Shown: piece after piece, positions 38,660 through 48,438 of the stretch
How the letters are laid out: each line of letters starts with the position of its first letter
Position numbering within the stretch: position 1 is the first letter of the stretch
Origin: Pseudomonas caspiana
GTDB taxonomy: Bacteria; Pseudomonadota; Gammaproteobacteria; Pseudomonadales; Pseudomonadaceae
Direction of reading: 5' to 3'
NCBI RefSeq assembly: GCF_002158995.1
Contig: NZ_LOHF01000001.1
Coordinates: 91,367 to 155,366, forward strand
Length of the DNA: 64,000 nt
The notes under the pieces: generated by a model
What the model saw: the letters and a program-made list of their open reading frames with translations, nothing else
The model's database searches: none
What the model was told of the DNA's origin: nothing
Position numbers and translations under genes: made by a program

Positions 38660-39712
38660 TCAGGCGCTGCCTGAAGGTTTCTCCAGTACTTTTTGCGCCA
38701 GACTCTGAAGGTAATTCGCCAGCGCCACTTCTTCCAGACGTAAGCCTTTGCGTTGTCTGGATCGAGGAATCAAAGCAAGCTCTCCTAATAGAAAACCCTC
38801 GAGTACTGCTGGATGGATGTAGCACTTGCGGCAGACCGCCGGGGTATTGCCGAGCTGCTTCGCCACCGCTTTCACCATATCGACAATGTGTTTTTTGGCA
38901 TCGGCCTCAGGCTCCCAGTGCAGTTTACGCAGGGTCGCCAACGCTAACGCACTGCCTGCCCAGGTTCGGTAGTCCTTGGCAGTGAAATCCGAGCCGGTGA
39001 GCTGTTGCAGGTAGGCGTTGATATCTGAAGAACTCACGCTATGGCGCTCGCCGTTGTCGTCCAGATACTGAAACAGATTCTGGCCGGGCAACTCCATGCA
39101 GCGTTTGACGACTTTCGCCAGGCGTCGGTCAGTCACGTTGATCTGGTGCTCGACGCCGCTTTTGCCGCGAAACTCGAACAGGATGTCGTTGCCGTGCACT
39201 TCGACGTGTTTGTTGCGCAGCGTGGTTAATCCGTAAGAACGATTGTCCCGTGCGTACTGGCTGTTGCCGATGCGGATCAGCGTCGCGTCGAGTAATGAAA
39301 CAACCGTGGCCATGACCTTGTCGCGACCGATACCTGGCTCGGCCAGCTGGGCTTCAATCTTTTTGCGGACCTTGGGCAAGGCCAGACCAAACTCGATCAT
39401 GCGTGAGTATTTGTTCTGATCGCGAACTTCTCGCCAGCGCGCATGATAGCGATATTGCTTACGCCCTCGGGCGTCGCGGCCTGTAGCCTGCAGATGCCCG
39501 CGCGGATCCGGACAAATCCAGACGTCGGTATAGGCGGGCGGGATGACCAGTGCGTTGATTCGTTTGATTTCTGTTTCATCACGAATCCGTTGACCTTCCT
39601 GGTCGAAGTAAACGAATTTGCCTCTCAGGATCTTGCGGCTGAAACCCGCTTGAGTGTCCTCAACGTAATGCAGGTCCGGGGGCAGTTGGTCGATAACGGT
39701 CGAGTCAGGCAT
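38660..39712 (-). CDS. DNA topoisomerase IB (poxvirus type)
   Basis: 350 aa. N-terminal domain (GFSRKILRGKFVYFDQEGQRI, WICPDPRGHLQATGRDARGRKQYRYH) and catalytic domain with YGLTTLRNKHVEV, FRGKSGVEHQI, RTWAGSALAL and the active-site Tyr in CRKCYIHPAVLE near residue 305. It relaxes supercoils through a 3'-phosphotyrosine link without ATP. No partner genes; some bacteria use it against ribonucleotide or topological damage. Length is usual for the bacterial branch. Confidence 0.92.
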   Translation of the reverse strand: MPDSTVIDQLPPDLHYVEDTQAGFSRKILRGKFVYFDQEGQRIRDETEIKRINALVIPPAYTDVWICPDPRGHLQATGRDARGRKQYRYHARWREVRDQNKYSRMIEFGLALPKVRKKIEAQLAEPGIGRDKVMATVVSLLDATLIRIGNSQYARDNRSYGLTTLRNKHVEVHGNDILFEFRGKSGVEHQINVTDRRLAKVVKRCMELPGQNLFQYLDDNGERHSVSSSDINAYLQQLTGSDFTAKDYRTWAGSALALATLRKLHWEPEADAKKHIVDMVKAVAKQLGNTPAVCRKCYIHPAVLEGFLLGELALIPRSRQRKGLRLEEVALANYLQSLAQKVLEKPSGSA

Positions 39713-39780
39713 GGTTGCAATCCACAGGGCAGTTATGTGGATTGACCGCGGCGGTTCTCAAGGGTGCCAAGTATTTACGA

Positions 39781-40869
39781 TCAGGCCAGCACCGCTACCG
39801 ATTTGATCTGCGCCCAGAGCGGTTGCCCCGGCACGAGCTGCAACTGATCACGGGAGTAGCGAGTGATACGCGCTAACAAGGGCGTACCGGCTGCGTCCAG
39901 ACGGACCAGCACATGAGCCGCGTTGTCTGCCGGTATCTCACTGACTACCGTCACCGGAAGGCGATTGAGGATACTGCTCTGATTGTCTGGCTGCAGGCTC
40001 AGGCTGACGTCACGGGCCTGAATCTTGAAGCGCAACGCTTTGCCTGACGGCAGCGGCGTGTGGGCAAGGCGCATTTGCAAGTCGCTGTGGGGCAGGGCGA
40101 CACGGAGTAACTGGTACTCGACGTCATGGGCAATCACCGTGCCTTCAATCACTACGCCCGCGTCGTCACCCATGGCCATGGGCAGGTCCAGCCGCGCCAG
40201 GGTTTCGCCAATCGGACCACTGGCCAGCGCCTTGCCTTCACTCATCAACACCAGATGATCGGCCAGGCGCGCCACTTCGTCCTGGGAGTGGCTGACATAG
40301 AGCATGGGAATGTCCAGCTCGTCGTGCAGCCGCTCCAGATACGGCAGGATTTCGCTTTTGCGTTTTGTATCCAGCGCTGCCAGCGGCTCATCGAGCAGCA
40401 GCAGTCTAGGGCTGGTCAGTAGGGCGCGCGCTATACCGACCCGTTGCCGCTCACCGCCGGACAGCTTATCCGGGCGTCGCTCAAGCAGGTGCTCAATACC
40501 GAGTAATTGCGCCGCGTGCTGCAGATCGACATGACGCTGATCGGCTGGAATCCGTCGCAGGCCAAACTCCAGATTGCCGCGTACCGACAGATGCGGGAAT
40601 AGGCTCGCTTCCTGAAAGACGTAGCCCAGGGCGCGTTTGTGTGGGGGGACGAACAGACCTTTGGCGGTGTCTTGCCAGACCTCATCGTTGATCTGGATAA
40701 ACCCTCGCTCGGGCTTTTCCAGGCCAGCGATGCAACGCAGGCAGGTGGTTTTGCCGGAGCCTGAATGCCCGTACAACGCGGTCACACCGCGTCCGGGCAG
40801 TACCAGGTCGACATCCACGCTGAATTCCGCGTAGTTGACCTGTAAACGAATCTGGATATCTGCACTCAT
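39781..40869 (-). CDS. modC: Molybdate ABC importer, ATP-binding protein
   Basis: 362 aa: [46 protein letters not shown], then a C-terminal Mop domain (about residues 290-355) that binds molybdate and may regulate uptake. Last gene of modABC; 3 bases separate it from modB. Confidence 0.94.
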   Translation of the reverse strand: MSADIQIRLQVNYAEFSVDVDLVLPGRGVTALYGHSGSGKTTCLRCIAGLEKPERGFIQINDEVWQDTAKGLFVPPHKRALGYVFQEASLFPHLSVRGNLEFGLRRIPADQRHVDLQHAAQLLGIEHLLERRPDKLSGGERQRVGIARALLTSPRLLLLDEPLAALDTKRKSEILPYLERLHDELDIPMLYVSHSQDEVARLADHLVLMSEGKALASGPIGETLARLDLPMAMGDDAGVVIEGTVIAHDVEYQLLRVALPHSDLQMRLAHTPLPSGKALRFKIQARDVSLSLQPDNQSSILNRLPVTVVSEIPADNAAHVLVRLDAAGTPLLARITRYSRDQLQLVPGQPLWAQIKSVAVLA

Positions 40870-40872
40870 CGA

Positions 40873-41553
40873 TCAGCTCCAGGCCGCTTTGGTCTTGCCG
40901 CTGGAATAGAGCGCCAGTAGAACCAGGAATGAGAACACCACCATTGAGCCCGCCAGCCAATGGGCCTGCAGATACTCCATGGACTCAACGTGATCGAAAA
41001 TCTGCACTGAGACCACGCGGGTTTTCTCGGGGATATTGCCGCCGATCATCAGTACCACGCCAAACTCGCCCACGGTATGCGCAAAGCCGAGAATGGCCCC
41101 GGTGATGAAGCCGGGTTTGGCCAAGGGCAACACCACGCTGAAGAAGGTATCCCAAGGGCTGGCGCGCAAGGTTGCTGCTACTTCAAGCGGGCGCGTGCCA
41201 ATGGCCACGAACGCGTTTTGCAGCGGCTGAACCACGAAGGGCATGGAGTACAGCACCGAGCCGATGACCAGACCGGGAAAGCTGAACGTCAATGTTCCCA
41301 GGCCCAGGCTTTGAGTCAGTTGACCGACAGTACCGTTGGGGCCGAGCAGCAACAGCAGGTAAAACCCGATCACCGTCGGAGGCAGCACCAGCGGCAGGGC
41401 CACAATGGCGCCGATGGGGCCTTTGAGCCACGAACGGGTATGCGCTAGCCAGAGGGCGATGGGCGTGCCGATCACCAGTAGAATCAGCGTGGTCAGCGAA
41501 GCCAGTTTCAGGGTCAACCAGATTGCAGCAAAGTCGGTACTGTCGAGTGGCAT
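40873..41553 (-). CDS. modB: Molybdate ABC importer, permease
   Basis: 226 aa, five hydrophobic segments, EAA-type loop ([26 protein letters not shown]). Its ATG immediately follows the modA stop (TAAATG), so translation is coupled. Confidence 0.94.
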   Translation of the reverse strand: MPLDSTDFAAIWLTLKLASLTTLILLVIGTPIALWLAHTRSWLKGPIGAIVALPLVLPPTVIGFYLLLLLGPNGTVGQLTQSLGLGTLTFSFPGLVIGSVLYSMPFVVQPLQNAFVAIGTRPLEVAATLRASPWDTFFSVVLPLAKPGFITGAILGFAHTVGEFGVVLMIGGNIPEKTRVVSVQIFDHVESMEYLQAHWLAGSMVVFSFLVLLALYSSGKTKAAWS

Positions 41554-42423
<870 letters not shown>

Positions 42424-43500
42424 TTATGCCCGGATAAGTTTTTCCAGGGCCTGGCTGGCGATAAGCCGGGTCAGTTGCTCAGCCCCGTGCTCATGTTTGA
42501 TCCCCACAGCCTGTCCTGCCCACAGGTTCATGAAGTCGCCATTGCCCGCAGGTTCGGCGATCGCCCGCAGCGGTATCAGCGCGCCCCCGGCCAAAGGAAA
42601 GGCGGGGGCAATCGGGCTGACAGGACCCAGTTCGGTCATGATCCTGTTGACGATGCCCCGAGCCGGGCGACCGGTGAAAATGTTGGTCAGCGCGGTCTGG
42701 CTTTCATTGGCGCTGCGCAGCGCTTGATAGTGCGGCTTGCTGACTTTGGCTTCGGGGCAAAACAGGTACGCAGTACCGATTTGTACCGCTGAAGCACCGA
42801 GCATGAAGGCCGCTGCCATCCCCCGCGCATCGGCAATTGCACCTGCGGCAATCACGGGCACGCTGACCGCGTCGACAATCTGTGGGACCAGGGCCATGGT
42901 GCCCACCTGAGTCGTCAGGTCAGTGCTGAGGAACATCCCGCGATGTCCGCCAGCCTCGTAGCCCATGGCAATAATCGCGTCGCAGCCGTGGGCTTCAAGC
43001 CAGACGGCTTCGGCAACAGTCGTCGCTGATGAAATGACTTTGGCGCCAGTGGCCTTGACCCGTAACAGCAGGTCAGCTTCAGGCAGGCCGAAGTGAAAAC
43101 TGACCACTTCGGGTTTCAACGCTTCGACCAGCTCACAGCTGACACGATCAAACGGAGCGCGGCTGGATACCGGAGTAGGGGCATCGAAGTCCGCGCCCAG
43201 CTCCTGATAATAGGGGCGCAGCGCATCCTTCCAGTGGACGTGACTTTGTGGGTCATCCTTCGGCGGCTGATGGCAAAAGAAATTAAGGTTCAGCGGTCCT
43301 TTGCATTGCTGACGTATCAGACTGACTTCATCACGGATCTGCTGTGGACTCAGCATCGCACAGGCGAGGGAGGCCAGTGCGCCGGCATTGCCTACCGCAA
43401 CGGCCATCGCCGAGCCGCCCGCGCCAGCCATGGGGCCTAGAAGGATGGGCAGTTCAATCCCGAACAGATCAATAATGCGAGTATCAGGCCAGGCGCTCAT
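42424..43500 (-). CDS. Nitronate monooxygenase-like flavoprotein
   Basis: 358 aa NAD(P)H-dependent flavin oxidoreductase of the 2-nitropropane dioxygenase family: FGIELPILLGPMAGAGG, FHFGLP, ISSATTVAEA, and the FMN-binding GYEAGGHRG followed by ALVPQIVDAV and VIAAGAIADARG. It probably oxidises alkyl nitronates, detoxifying propionate-3-nitronate or nitroalkanes. It is transcribed away from the TetR gene at 43619. Its substrate is inferred only from family. Confidence 0.85.
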   Translation of the reverse strand: MSAWPDTRIIDLFGIELPILLGPMAGAGGSAMAVAVGNAGALASLACAMLSPQQIRDEVSLIRQQCKGPLNLNFFCHQPPKDDPQSHVHWKDALRPYYQELGADFDAPTPVSSRAPFDRVSCELVEALKPEVVSFHFGLPEADLLLRVKATGAKVISSATTVAEAVWLEAHGCDAIIAMGYEAGGHRGMFLSTDLTTQVGTMALVPQIVDAVSVPVIAAGAIADARGMAAAFMLGASAVQIGTAYLFCPEAKVSKPHYQALRSANESQTALTNIFTGRPARGIVNRIMTELGPVSPIAPAFPLAGGALIPLRAIAEPAGNGDFMNLWAGQAVGIKHEHGAEQLTRLIASQALEKLIRA

Positions 43501-43592
43501 AGACAGATAGCTCCATGCAGTTATTTTTGAGGTGCTATTGAGCGTGCGCGCGGCGCATTTGGCAACCGCTGAAGTGCACCGGTTGACTTAAG

Positions 43593-43607
43593 AGACGATC
43601 GGTCTAA
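43593..43607. promoter_or_regulatory. Operator-like site 1 for the TetR regulator
   Basis: AGACGATCGGTCTAA, a near-palindrome (AGAC-GATC-GGTCT), 12 bases before the regulator start and in the divergent promoter region with the flavoprotein gene. An identical 15-mer is at 44270-44284. Similar in form to the TAGACC-N4-GGTCTA operator of NemR-type TetR proteins. Confidence 0.72.
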
Positions 43608-43618
43608 TATTGCCCTTC

Positions 43619-44251
43619 ATGAATACACCCCAATTGAAACGCCGCCCGGGTCGCCCGCCAAAGGTCGACCGGGAGAACTTCGAAACCCGTGAAGCGCTGA
43701 TTCGTTGCGGCACTGAAGTGCTCACTGAGCAGGGCTTCACAGCTACTGGTATCGATTACATCCTCAAGCGGATTGGCGTCCCCAAGGGTTCCTTTTATCA
43801 CTACTTCCCCAGCAAAGAGGCTTTCGGTCACGCGGTCCTGGATAACTACGCCGGGTACTTCTCGCAGAAGCTCGACCGCTGGCTTCTTGATGAAACACTG
43901 ACGCCGCTTGAGCGTCTGGTCGGATTCGTGCAAAACGCGAAAGCCGGCATGGCTCGTCACGACTACCGGCGGGGATGTCTGGTGGGCAATCTCGGGCAGG
44001 AAGTCAGCCTGCTGCCTGACGGCTTTCGGGAGATGCTGGAAGCCATCTTTGTCGACTGGCAAGCGCGCTTGAGTGCGTGCTTTAAAGCCGCACAGGCCAG
44101 CGGCGAGCTATCGCGCCACGCTGACTGTGATGAGCTGGCAGCTTTTTTCTGGATTGGCTGGGAAGGTGCGGTGCTACGCGCCCGCCTGGTTGCCAGTGAC
44201 ACGCCACTTAATACGTTCATCTCGGGGTTTCTACGCGGTCTGCCGCAATAA
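43619..44251 (+). CDS. acuR: TetR-family regulator (AcuR/NemR-like)
   Basis: 210 aa. HTH at [45 protein letters not shown] (residues 25-70), ligand domain with [12 protein letters not shown] containing a Cys as in electrophile-sensing relatives. ATG 43619 is preferred over TTG 43610. Identical operator-like sites lie before its own gene and before the reductase 46 bases downstream, suggesting self-repression and induction by an acrylate-like or other electrophile. The AcuR name is by analogy. Confidence 0.75.
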   Translation: MNTPQLKRRPGRPPKVDRENFETREALIRCGTEVLTEQGFTATGIDYILKRIGVPKGSFYHYFPSKEAFGHAVLDNYAGYFSQKLDRWLLDETLTPLERLVGFVQNAKAGMARHDYRRGCLVGNLGQEVSLLPDGFREMLEAIFVDWQARLSACFKAAQASGELSRHADCDELAAFFWIGWEGAVLRARLVASDTPLNTFISGFLRGLPQ

Positions 44252-44269
44252 ATTTTTTCAAATATTAAA

Positions 44270-44284
44270 AGACGATCGGTCTAA
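44270..44284 (+). promoter_or_regulatory. Operator-like site 2 for the TetR regulator
   Basis: AGACGATCGGTCTAA identical to 43593-43607, placed 13 bases before the reductase start and just before its ribosome site GGAGG (44288-44292). Confidence 0.72.
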
Positions 44285-44297
44285 ATTGGAGGCAAGC

Positions 44298-45281
44298 ATG
44301 TTCAACGGCATTCTGATCGAAAAGGACGACGATGGTTATCGCTCAACCCTGACTGAGCTCAACGAAGAGTCCCTGCCTGACGGTGATGTCACCGTTGACG
44401 TCGCCTACAGCACTCTCAACTACAAGGATGGGCTGGCGATTACCGGCGACGGACCGATTGTGCGCAGCTTTCCGATGGTGCCGGGTGTCGATCTGGCAGG
44501 CACCGTAACCGCCAGCAGCGACCCGGACTTCGCTGTGGGTGATCAAGTGGTTCTCAATGGTTGGGGCGTCGGCGAGGGGCACTGGGGCGGATTGGCGCAG
44601 AAAGCCCGCTTGCAAGGCAAGTGGCTGATCAAGCTGCCCGACGCGTTCAGTGCCGCGCAAGCCATGGCCATCGGCACGGCCGGTTATACGGCGATGCTCG
44701 CGGTCATGGCGCTGGAAAATAACGGCGTGACGCCTGATCACGGCGATGTGCTGGTCACGGGTGCCAACGGCGGCGTCGGTAGTTTTGCCGTGGCGATTCT
44801 TTCCCGTCTGGGCTATCGAGTCGTGGCTTCTACGGGGCGTCTGAACGAGGCTGCGTACCTTGAGCGCTTGGGCGCGTCGGAGATCATCGACCGCAAGACG
44901 TTATCCGAGCCCGGACGGCCCTTGACTAAAGAGCGCTGGGCGGGAGCCATCGATTCGATTGGCAGCCACACCCTGGCCAATATCTGTGCCGCGACGCGTT
45001 ATCGCGGCACTGTTGCTGCGTGCGGACTGGCTCAGGGTATGGAGTTTCCGGCTTCTGTCGCGCCGTTCATTCTGCGCGGAATCACTTTGGCGGGTATCGA
45101 CAGCGTTACCCGGCCTCGCGCTGACCGGGTGGCGGCGTGGGCCAGGCTGGCGACCGATCTGGACCTCGCATTACTGCCGTTGATAAGCCGTGAAATCGGC
45201 CTGAGCGAGGTGATCGACGTCGCGCCCAGACTGTTGGCTGGCGAAATTCGTGGCCGGGTGGTGGTGGATGTGAACCGGTAG
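44298..45281 (+). CDS. acuI: Acrylyl-CoA reductase/YhdH-type quinone oxidoreductase
   Basis: 327 aa zinc-free MDR enzyme: [32 protein letters not shown] site [16 protein letters not shown]. It matches E. coli AcuI/YhdH, an NADPH-dependent acrylyl-CoA reductase that removes toxic acrylyl-CoA. Start ATG 44298 has GGAGG five bases upstream; the reading frame continues upstream into the TetR gene without meaning. Confidence 0.85.
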   Translation: MFNGILIEKDDDGYRSTLTELNEESLPDGDVTVDVAYSTLNYKDGLAITGDGPIVRSFPMVPGVDLAGTVTASSDPDFAVGDQVVLNGWGVGEGHWGGLAQKARLQGKWLIKLPDAFSAAQAMAIGTAGYTAMLAVMALENNGVTPDHGDVLVTGANGGVGSFAVAILSRLGYRVVASTGRLNEAAYLERLGASEIIDRKTLSEPGRPLTKERWAGAIDSIGSHTLANICAATRYRGTVAACGLAQGMEFPASVAPFILRGITLAGIDSVTRPRADRVAAWARLATDLDLALLPLISREIGLSEVIDVAPRLLAGEIRGRVVVDVNR

Positions 45282-45350
45282 TGGACGGGGTTGTATGCAC
45301 GCTTGGGCATCTACCTGAGACCTCTGTGTTGGCGACAACCAGCACTGATT

Positions 45351-45420
45351 GCAGGAGCTGCCGAAGGCTGCGAAGCGGCGAGTCAGGTCTAACGCTATCG
45401 CAGCCTTTCGGCAGCTCCTA
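45351..45420. repeat. Palindromic intergenic repeat
   Basis: GCAGGAGCTGCCGAAGGCTG at 45351 is inverted at 45398-45420 (arms differ by one or two bases). Lies between convergent acuI and ada and may end both transcripts. Confidence 0.78.
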
Positions 45421-46536
45421 CCGGTTATTGACGTTGTAGGGTGATGGCGGCGTGTCAGGTTCTTGCGCCAGCTCAACCTCCCGATCCAGCAACTGCTGCT
45501 TGCGCTCCACCCCCCATCGATAACCGGAAAGACCACCATCGCTACGTACCACACGGTGACAAGGGATAGCCACTGCCAGCCGGTTGGCGCCACAGGCCAT
45601 AGCGACGGCGCGGAAGGATTTGGGTGCGCCAATGCGCTGGGCGATTTGCGCGTAGCTGGCTGTAGTGCCAGGCGGAATGTCCTTGAGCGCTAACCAGACT
45701 CGCTGCTGAAAGGCTGTTCCGCGCATGTCCAGCGGCAGATCCAGGCCCAGGTTCGGTGACTCGATAAAGCCCACCACTCTCGCGATCAGTTGCTCGAAAT
45801 CTTCGTCTGCGCCCAGCAGGGTTGCGTGGCGGAACTGATCCTGAAAATTGCGCACCAGTGTTTGCGGATCGTCGCCAAGCAGGATGGCGCAAACGCCGCG
45901 CTGACTTTGCGCCACCAGAATCGAGCCCAACGAGCATTCGCCAATGGCGAAGCGGATCTCGGTGTCGTTACCGCCCTGACGATACTGCGCGGGCTTCATG
46001 CCCAGCAAGGCATCGGACGCCGCGTAAAAACGGCTGCTGGAGTTGAAGCCTGCATCGTAAAACGCGTCGGTGATTGAGCTGCCCGATGACAACTGCTGAC
46101 GTATCCGTTTTGCTCGATGTGCGTCGGCGTAAGCCTTGGGTGTCAGCCCGGTGACGGTTTTGAACACTCGATGGAAATGGTACGGGCTAAGTCCGGCAGT
46201 ATGAGCGAGCGTCTTGAGGTCGGGAGCCGAGTCAGCCTGTTCGATGCAGCGACAGGCGCTGGCCACTAAAGCAGCATGCTGCTGAGCGACGTGGCTTTGG
46301 TCGGCGGCAATGCGCTTGCTGGGCCGATACCCGGCTGCTTCGGCCTGTGCAGCGGTATCGAAAAACACCACGTTGTCAGGATTGGGCAAGCGCGACAGGC
46401 TACTCGGGCGGCAGTAGACGCCGGTAGTGCGTACCCCGTAGACAAACTGGCCGTCGGCGGAGGCGTCGCGGGTCAGCACTGATTGCCAGCGCGGGTCTTT
46501 CTCGGTGACGGACGATGATGATCTGCTGCGACTCAT
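45418..46536 (-). CDS. ada: Ada: methylphosphotriester/O6-methylguanine-DNA methyltransferase and AraC-type regulator, zinc site altered
   Basis: 372 aa: N-terminal Ada domain (GVYCRPSSLSRLPNPDN..YRPSKRI), AraC HTH (GLSPYHFHRVFKTVTGLTPKAYADAHR), and C-terminal methyltransferase with MACGANRLAVAIPCHRVVRSDGGLSGYRWG (active Cys near residue 325). Of the four Zn-binding Cys of E. coli Ada (CRPSC..CKRC), only the first, the methyl acceptor, remains; the others are Ser, Ser and Ile. The protein should still repair O6-methylguanine; phosphotriester sensing is doubtful. Confidence 0.85.
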   Translation of the reverse strand: MSRSRSSSSVTEKDPRWQSVLTRDASADGQFVYGVRTTGVYCRPSSLSRLPNPDNVVFFDTAAQAEAAGYRPSKRIAADQSHVAQQHAALVASACRCIEQADSAPDLKTLAHTAGLSPYHFHRVFKTVTGLTPKAYADAHRAKRIRQQLSSGSSITDAFYDAGFNSSSRFYAASDALLGMKPAQYRQGGNDTEIRFAIGECSLGSILVAQSQRGVCAILLGDDPQTLVRNFQDQFRHATLLGADEDFEQLIARVVGFIESPNLGLDLPLDMRGTAFQQRVWLALKDIPPGTTASYAQIAQRIGAPKSFRAVAMACGANRLAVAIPCHRVVRSDGGLSGYRWGVERKQQLLDREVELAQEPDTPPSPYNVNNR

Positions 46537-46623
46537 GAGCCGGTACCTTGCACGGATACGATGACGTTCAGCTTATGCGGTGGCCCAATAGCCAGCACTC
46601 CGAGTCTTGCGGTCAAATTCGGT

Positions 46624-47481
46624 TCAGTCGGCGAGCATGGGGGGCAGGGTTCCTAGCAGGGAAACCGCCATCAGCGCGGCCATTCCAAACAGGCATTCAA
46701 CCATAACGCTGGTGCGCAGTATGTCTAGCCGCAGATGAGTGCGATTGAGCATTAGTCGATTGAACAGCGCCAGAAACAGCATGCATAGCACCATGGCCAC
46801 TTTGACGGCCAGCACTAGCCCGAAGCCGGAAAACGCTGGCGTCGGCCAGGGAGCTCCACTCATGACGCGCACGTTGATCAATCCGGTGGCGATGATCATT
46901 GCAACCATCACATACCCAAACCCGCCAAAACGCAGCAAGAGCGCACGCATATCCACATCCGCATGTTGGCGCAGGGCAACCAGCAGCAGGTAGAGCCCGC
47001 CCAGCCAGGCGCCCACTGCAACCAGATGGATGAACTGGTTGAATATCAAAAACTGGCCGTAGACGCCTTCAAACATTGCCACATGCCCAACGGGTGCCAA
47101 TGTGGCCAGCAACAGCGTAACCAGGAGCAGGCGCAGCCAGCGATTGCCAGCCAGGAACAGGGTGACCAGCAGTACCAGGTTCAGGCCGATGTGCCAGCCC
47201 CAGAATGTGCCAAACGAGGTGTGGCCCAGCACCAGCAGCAATGTAGCCGGATCAATGGCGTCGGCCCAACTGCTGGCCATGCTCGCAGCAGTCAGCATTA
47301 GCCAGGCAATCGCGCTGAGCAAGGCAAGTGCTGCCAGCCAGAACGTCAAGCGGGGCGACTGCAAATGCCTCATGCGAGTAAGGAGGGGGCGCAATAGCAG
47401 CTCTTGCGACAGGCAAATTCCGAACAGCGTCAACAGCACCCAGAAATGTGCAAAGCGACACAGGATGAGTGCGGTCTGCAT
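46624..47481 (-). CDS. copD: Copper resistance membrane protein CopD
   Basis: 285 aa with eight hydrophobic segments, including HTSFGTFWGWHIGLNL and FNQFIHLVAVGAWLGGLYLL with the conserved His residues. CopD is an inner-membrane partner of CopC, believed to move copper across the membrane. Four bases after copC. Confidence 0.88.
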   Translation of the reverse strand: MQTALILCRFAHFWVLLTLFGICLSQELLLRPLLTRMRHLQSPRLTFWLAALALLSAIAWLMLTAASMASSWADAIDPATLLLVLGHTSFGTFWGWHIGLNLVLLVTLFLAGNRWLRLLLVTLLLATLAPVGHVAMFEGVYGQFLIFNQFIHLVAVGAWLGGLYLLLVALRQHADVDMRALLLRFGGFGYVMVAMIIATGLINVRVMSGAPWPTPAFSGFGLVLAVKVAMVLCMLFLALFNRLMLNRTHLRLDILRTSVMVECLFGMAALMAVSLLGTLPPMLAD

Positions 47482-47485
47482 GGAA

Positions 47486-47875
47486 TCAAGGGCTTACAGT
47501 GAAGCTGTAACTGCCTTCGCTTTTGTGGGTATCAACGGACACCGCGTGCCATTCGACCTTGTACTCGCCTGCCGCCAGCGGCGCTGCGGGGGTGACGATC
47601 AGAACTTTTCTGTCTGCGGGGTCGGTGGCAATCTCGGGTACCGGTTCCACCAGTGTTTTGCCACCTTTGGCTGTCGAGGTGATGCTGATTTTGGTGAATT
47701 TCTCTTCAACACCTTCCGAGAAATGCAGGCGCAGTTCCTTGGGGCTGCTGACGATGCTGTCAGCGGCAGGCAGTTGGCTGTCCAGGTGCGCATGGGCAGA
47801 GGCGTTGCTCGCCAGCGTCAGGGATGCGAGTACAGAAAGGGTCGAGAGGAGGTGCTTGAAACGTTGGGCAGACAT
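47486..47875 (-). CDS. copC: Periplasmic copper-binding protein CopC
   Basis: 129 aa. Signal peptide ending NASA, so the mature protein begins HAHLDSQLPAAD, giving the N-terminal His copper brace; YKVEWHAVSVDTHKSEGSYSFTV near the end is the usual CopC terminus. Start is ATG 47875 (a TTG precedes it). Carries Cu(II) in the periplasm; acts with CopD. Confidence 0.9.
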   Translation of the reverse strand: MSAQRFKHLLSTLSVLASLTLASNASAHAHLDSQLPAADSIVSSPKELRLHFSEGVEEKFTKISITSTAKGGKTLVEPVPEIATDPADRKVLIVTPAAPLAAGEYKVEWHAVSVDTHKSEGSYSFTVSP

Positions 47876-47993
47876 CAAAAAAATTACCTGTTAGCGGACG
47901 CTGAATGCGCGTTTGATCGGCAGTCGAGGGCCTAATAGACCAGAAACTGCGGAGCGACTCCAGCGTTGAGCACCATAGCAGGGCAAAACCCCC

Positions 47994-48026
47994 AAAAAAA
48001 AGCCACCGCACAGAAGTGAGGTGGCT
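47994..48026 (-). terminator. Rho-independent terminator of the sRNA candidate
   Basis: Minus strand: AGCCACC, T/C mismatch, CAC, loop TTCT, GTG, GGTGGCT, then eight T. It is oriented toward copC and cannot serve copC, which starts downstream of it. Confidence 0.85.
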
Positions 48027-48150
48027 ATAAAGTTTTAACCAAAGGAATGATGAAGCGGGAGCATCAATCTGGCGCTCACTGATGCGGATTCAGAGAGCGA
48101 TCGAAACATGTTCTTCATCGCCGCCAACACTAACATCGTGGGAAAGATTC
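47994..48150 (-). ncRNA. Fur-box-controlled sRNA candidate (PrrF-like)
   Basis: No protein frame runs here, yet the minus strand has a Fur-type box (48167-48181), a short transcribed region and a strong terminator (47994-48026). The implied RNA is about 130-155 bases, the size of PrrF-type iron-responsive sRNAs. It contains TGTTGGCGGCGATGAAGAAC, which I think resembles the PrrF core, though I cannot check. The start point is an estimate from the promoter position. Confidence 0.5.
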
Positions 48151-48166
48151 AGACTATTACGATAAT

Positions 48167-48181
48167 TGATAGTGACTATCA
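48167..48181. promoter_or_regulatory. Fur-type box
   Basis: TGATAGTGACTATCA is a perfect 7-1-7 palindrome, differing from the Fur consensus TGATAATnATTATCA by one symmetric change. It overlaps the predicted promoter of the sRNA candidate and also lies upstream of the OprD porin (272 bases away). Confidence 0.72.
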
Positions 48182-48438
48182 TCAATTGCACAGGTCATGA
48201 ATTTTGAAAGGTGTTAAAAAATCGCCGGCAGGGGAGCAAACCTGCTATCCAGACCGGCTGCAGATTCACGAACGGAATCGCTAGAATTCTTGATCAATTC
48301 TGTATGTCAATAATATTTTTATTCATTTTATTTCTGCCGAATCTCTTCACTTATCGCGTACGTCTGCGTCAGGGCCGCAACTATTGCTGTAGCCTTGTTG
48401 CGCGAAAACGATAAGCAATATTGAAACAGGGGAAAAGA

